Source: an uncultured Bacteroidales bacterium
GTDB lineage: Bacteria > Bacteroidota > Bacteroidia > Bacteroidales > Bacteroidaceae
Direction of reading: 5' to 3'
Length of the DNA: 54,492 nt
Assembly: GCA_937876995.1 (NCBI GenBank)
Contig: CALEFD010000048.1
Location: 1 to 54,492, forward strand
Shown here: positions 52,521 to 54,492 of the stretch, piece after piece
Layout: each line of letters opens with the position of its first letter
Numbering within the stretch: position 1 is the first letter of the stretch
Notes under the pieces: model-generated
Told to the model about the DNA's origin: nothing
Databases searched by the model: none
What the model saw: the letters and a program-made list of their open reading frames with translations, nothing else
Position numbers and translations under genes: made by a program

Positions 52521-52686
52521 TGTTAGCATACACATACATAGAAAAAGGAAAGTTCGCTTTGGTGGAGAAACCGAAGCCTACACTTATTGAACCTACCGAT
52601 GCCATTGTTCGCGTAACAATGAGCAGCATCTGTACCGCATCTTCGAGAACAAGCTGGATGGGGTAATTAAAGTGGTGATTATCTGA
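52521..52686 (+). pseudogene. Zinc-dependent alcohol dehydrogenase (MDR) with internal deletion
   Basis: The start (MLAYTYIEKGKFALVEKPKP ... RVTMSSICT) is the N-terminus of a medium-chain zinc alcohol dehydrogenase. About 110 bp later the sequence switches into another frame and reads HLYRIFENKLDGVIKVVII then stop, the C-terminal end of the same family (normally ~300 residues further on). The catalytic and NAD domains are missing, and the two ends are out of frame. The join is near ATCTGTAC at 52627-52636, a sequence that fits both ends, so a deletion by short homology is likely. The remains are non-functional. Confidence 0.8.
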
Positions 52687-52823
52687 ACCATTACAAAGTG
52701 TTGGATAACAAAACAGTGTGTGCTGACTATTTTGGAGGCTCCCCTCAAAGACCACGGATAGATATGACAATAATGCAAGGAACCGATAAATATATTACCG
52801 GCTTTGCCTTATTGGCTGTTTAG
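52671..52823 (+). other. Open stretch of unknown origin after the ADH pseudogene
   Basis: A 50-codon frame without a start (SGDYLNHYKVLDNKTVCADY then FGGSPQRPRIDMTIMQG) ends at TAG 52823. It shows normal codon use and no stop, so it is probably the 3' end of another deleted gene. Family not recognised. The remaining bases to 52875 show nothing clear. Confidence 0.35.
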
Positions 52824-52875
52824 CGTATAATGGCTGAAAGGGATGCCTTGATGATTGTCGGGAAACAATGGCATC

Positions 52876-53469
52876 TCATTCGAGATACTCCTTCAGCTGT
52901 TTCTTGAGTATTTCCCTTGAATTGAAGATTCGGCTCTTGACCGTTCCTACAGGGATGTTGAGCTTTGATGCAATCTCATCATACTTGTGTCCACTCATCA
53001 GCAGTCTCATCATCTTGCTCCAGTCATCGGGCAACTTGTCAATAGCGTAGTAAATGTCATGCGTCTCATTTGCTATGTCGCTACGCTCAGGCATGTACAT
53101 CATGTCGTGGTAGTAGTTGTTGTAGTCCTCCACAACGCAGACCTTCTCCTCGTGCTTGATGTTGTTGAGGAATGAGTTGAGCATTATTTTCTTTGCCCAG
53201 TTCCTGAACTTTGACCCTCCCTTGAAACTCTCATGCGAGATAAGTATCTTCAAGTTGGTCTCCTGCAACAGGTCCTCGGCCCTGTTCTCTTCATGAGTCA
53301 ATGCTTTTGCATACATGAACAGCTCGCGTTCCATCGCCAGCAGCTTTTCGTTGATGTCACTCTTCTCCACGGTTCTATCTTTTCTGTGTTTCCTGCATAC
53401 TGCAATATTAACATCCGAGAAGCCTGTTTTGTTCACCGATGATTCGTTTTTTTTGAAAAAAATAATCAT
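52876..53469 (-). CDS. ECF-type RNA polymerase sigma factor
   Basis: 197 residues in the longest frame. Region 2: MERELFMYAKALTHEENRAEDLLQETNLKILIS ... KFRNWAKKIMLNSFLNNIKHEE; region 4: LPDDWSKMMRLLMSGHKYDEIASKLNIPVGTVKSRIFNSREILKKQL, a helix-turn-helix recognising the -35 box. The first ~44 residues are extra and poorly conserved in look, so the true start may be near 53337 (MERELF) or a GTG at ~53370. No anti-sigma gene is next to it. GC is higher than in most genes of the window. Its target promoters are unknown. Confidence 0.85.
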   Translation of the reverse strand: MIIFFKKNESSVNKTGFSDVNIAVCRKHRKDRTVEKSDINEKLLAMERELFMYAKALTHEENRAEDLLQETNLKILISHESFKGGSKFRNWAKKIMLNSFLNNIKHEEKVCVVEDYNNYYHDMMYMPERSDIANETHDIYYAIDKLPDDWSKMMRLLMSGHKYDEIASKLNIPVGTVKSRIFNSREILKKQLKEYLE

Positions 53470-53573
53470 TAGTGTCCCTGTTTCTTATGTGACACCAATG
53501 ATTATGTTTTAATTATCTGATGCTCGTTTTCCGATGCTACACGTAGAACTATTTAATTATGAGAGTCTTACGC

Positions 53574-53789
53574 TTAAAACGGCAGAAAACCTTTTCTTAC
53601 TTGTTCCGCGGTAGAAAAAATGGCTGTTTTTGCCGTCCAACGTTCGTTCTCTTGAGTCATGGAAAAACTGAGTTCTCCATCCAGAAGTTCACCTCTTTTT
53701 CTATATGCAAAGGCAGTGCAAACGAGTGAGATGCCAAACTTGTTTGAGCATTTTGCAACGAGTGCAGCCTGCTTTCGCACGCAGTGCAA
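53574..53789 (-). CDS. Possible small protein or leader ORF downstream of a promoter
   Basis: 71 codons (MHCVRKQAALVAKCSNKFGI...). It begins inside a promoter-like region: TACCTTTG at 53794-53787 (minus). Since the ATG overlaps the promoter element, the frame as given is doubtful; a shorter translation is possible, or the region is an untranslated leader of the sigma factor. Repeated segments GCAGTGCAAA and CGAGTG occur twice in it. No family recognised. Confidence 0.3.
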   Translation of the reverse strand: MHCVRKQAALVAKCSNKFGISLVCTAFAYRKRGELLDGELSFSMTQENERWTAKTAIFSTAEQVRKGFLPF

Positions 53790-53794
53790 AGGTA
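53787..53794 (-). promoter_or_regulatory. TAnnTTTG promoter element upstream of the sigma factor
   Basis: Minus strand TACCTTTG (53794-53787); TTG lies 23 bp upstream (53820-53818). Transcription would run towards the sigma-factor gene 310 bp away. The gap 53470-53573 shows no other clear signal. Confidence 0.5.
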
Positions 53795-53894
53795 CAATTT
53801 TTATTGCGTATTATCGCCAACTGTTGTCAACTAAATGTATTGAGATGATGTATTATGTTTCTTACTTTAGTATTAAGTGTAATTATGGGATTTG

Positions 53895-54492
53895 TTATCC
53901 TCTATATTCTGGCTTAGGGAAACTCATCAAAAACTTATGAAATTCATCAAAACTAACTGTATTATCTAATAATCCGTTCATATATATTCCTGATGCTCTA
54001 TCGAAATCTGAATTATTATAGGCTGACTGGTGAGCACAAATCAGAAAGTTATATTTTGTTAAGTAACGTACTCTTAATTCTGTATTGCCACGAATAATTT
54101 TTCCAAAACGCTTGCATCCTCCATCGTCATATTCATTTCTAGTAATTTTTATATTAATTAGATTCTTCCAATTAAGAATGCCGTATTCTTCTGTTTCTCC
54201 CAAGTGAATTTCTTTATTAGAAACTTGTCCTAATAATGTAGGCTTTTTAGCCTCAATTTCTACATATATATATTCTTTATAATATAATGCACTATCCTTA
54301 AAAACTGTAACTTTGGATATTTCCCATTCCTCATTACCAATTAATGCAGTTTTTTTAGATAAAAATTTAAATGAATCAATAGCTACTGACGAACCAGCTC
54401 TAAACCACCAAATAGGCGTATATGATCTTTCATTTGATGAAAATTTTAATGGAGAGTGAAATAGACGTGACTTATGTAATTTTATGTCTTTT
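53895..54492 (-). CDS. Unidentified protein, C-terminal part (5' cut by window edge)
   Basis: A frame open from the window end (54491) to TAA at 53895, about 199 residues visible and no start needed within the window; a TTG-initiated shorter frame at 54203 is not required. Visible features are an aromatic-rich segment YTPIWWFRAGSS, a likely beta-strand region KKTALIGNEEWEISKVTVFKD, and a C-terminal part with YNFLICAHQSAYNNSDFDRA. No signal peptide or membrane helix in this part. It is AT-rich (like accessory genes) and I do not recognise a family. Confidence 0.6.
   Translation of the reverse strand, partial: KDIKLHKSRLFHSPLKFSSNERSYTPIWWFRAGSSVAIDSFKFLSKKTALIGNEEWEISKVTVFKDSALYYKEYIYVEIEAKKPTLLGQVSNKEIHLGETEEYGILNWKNLINIKITRNEYDDGGCKRFGKIIRGNTELRVRYLTKYNFLICAHQSAYNNSDFDRASGIYMNGLLDNTVSFDEFHKFLMSFPKPEYRG

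Overview
The window is bacterial and, from about position 870 onward, looks like one Bacteroidales (Bacteroidota) chromosome segment, probably Bacteroides/Prevotella-like. The reasons are the gene families (GH97, GH31 and GH2 lipoprotein-type or secreted glycosidases, M64 and M3 peptidases, a DUF4369/TlpA lipoprotein, a DUF4143 ATPase, a eukaryote-type glycogen synthase). Many genes also have Bacteroidota promoters (TTTG, 19-22 bp spacer, TAnnTTTG), and Shine-Dalgarno sites are mostly lacking. The first ~870 bases are different: very AT-rich, with a strong AGGGGG-type ribosome site, a TPR protein fragment and an UppP gene cut at about half length. They read like Firmicutes/Clostridia-type DNA and probably come from a chimeric assembly join.
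Layout. 1-871: foreign AT-rich head. 0.9-7.2 kb: Ser/Thr kinase receptor, GT3 glycogen synthase and glucan phosphorylase (glycogen metabolism). 7.3-10.2 kb: TlpA-like lipoprotein, PRPP synthetase, RuvC and tRNA-Ala(GGC). 10.3-16.3 kb: ZIP transporter, nitroreductase, a queuosine-precursor transporter overlapping a radical-SAM gene, MFS transporter, an orphan tyrosine recombinase and threonine aldolase. 16.4-20.0 kb: ferritin, GH97 and MscS. 20.1-22.8 kb: DUF4143 ATPase with three 33-bp-spaced palindromes in its upstream region, and an M64 peptidase. 22.8-28.5 kb: fused ResB-CcsA cytochrome c assembly protein, NhaC antiporter and M3 peptidase. 28.6-34.1 kb: complete CusCBA/CzcCBA-type heavy-metal RND efflux operon with a His-rich adaptor. 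34.3-34.9 kb: HicAB toxin-antitoxin. 35-48.6 kb: GH31, EamA exporter, cupin, TIGR04076 protein, FKBP isomerase, GH2 with an inserted LamG-like domain, split ChrA pair and a second GH2. 48.6-50.7 kb: Gdx-type SMR exporter, and a peroxide-response operon (glutathione peroxidase, OhrR-like MarR, a Cys-containing 61-aa protein, a membrane protein). 50.7-54.5 kb: an eroded accessory region with SDR, CAT-like acetyltransferase, an alcohol dehydrogenase pseudogene with an internal deletion, an orphan ECF sigma factor, and an unidentified AT-rich gene running off the end.
Most of the window is ordinary chromosomal housekeeping and carbohydrate metabolism. No SusC/SusD pair, CRISPR array, transposase or rRNA is visible. 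The best leads are the palindrome array at the ATPase promoter, the transporter/radical-SAM overlap with an unusual CX4CX2C cluster, the kinase receptor next to glycogen genes, the paired repeats at the SMR promoter, and the four-gene peroxide operon.
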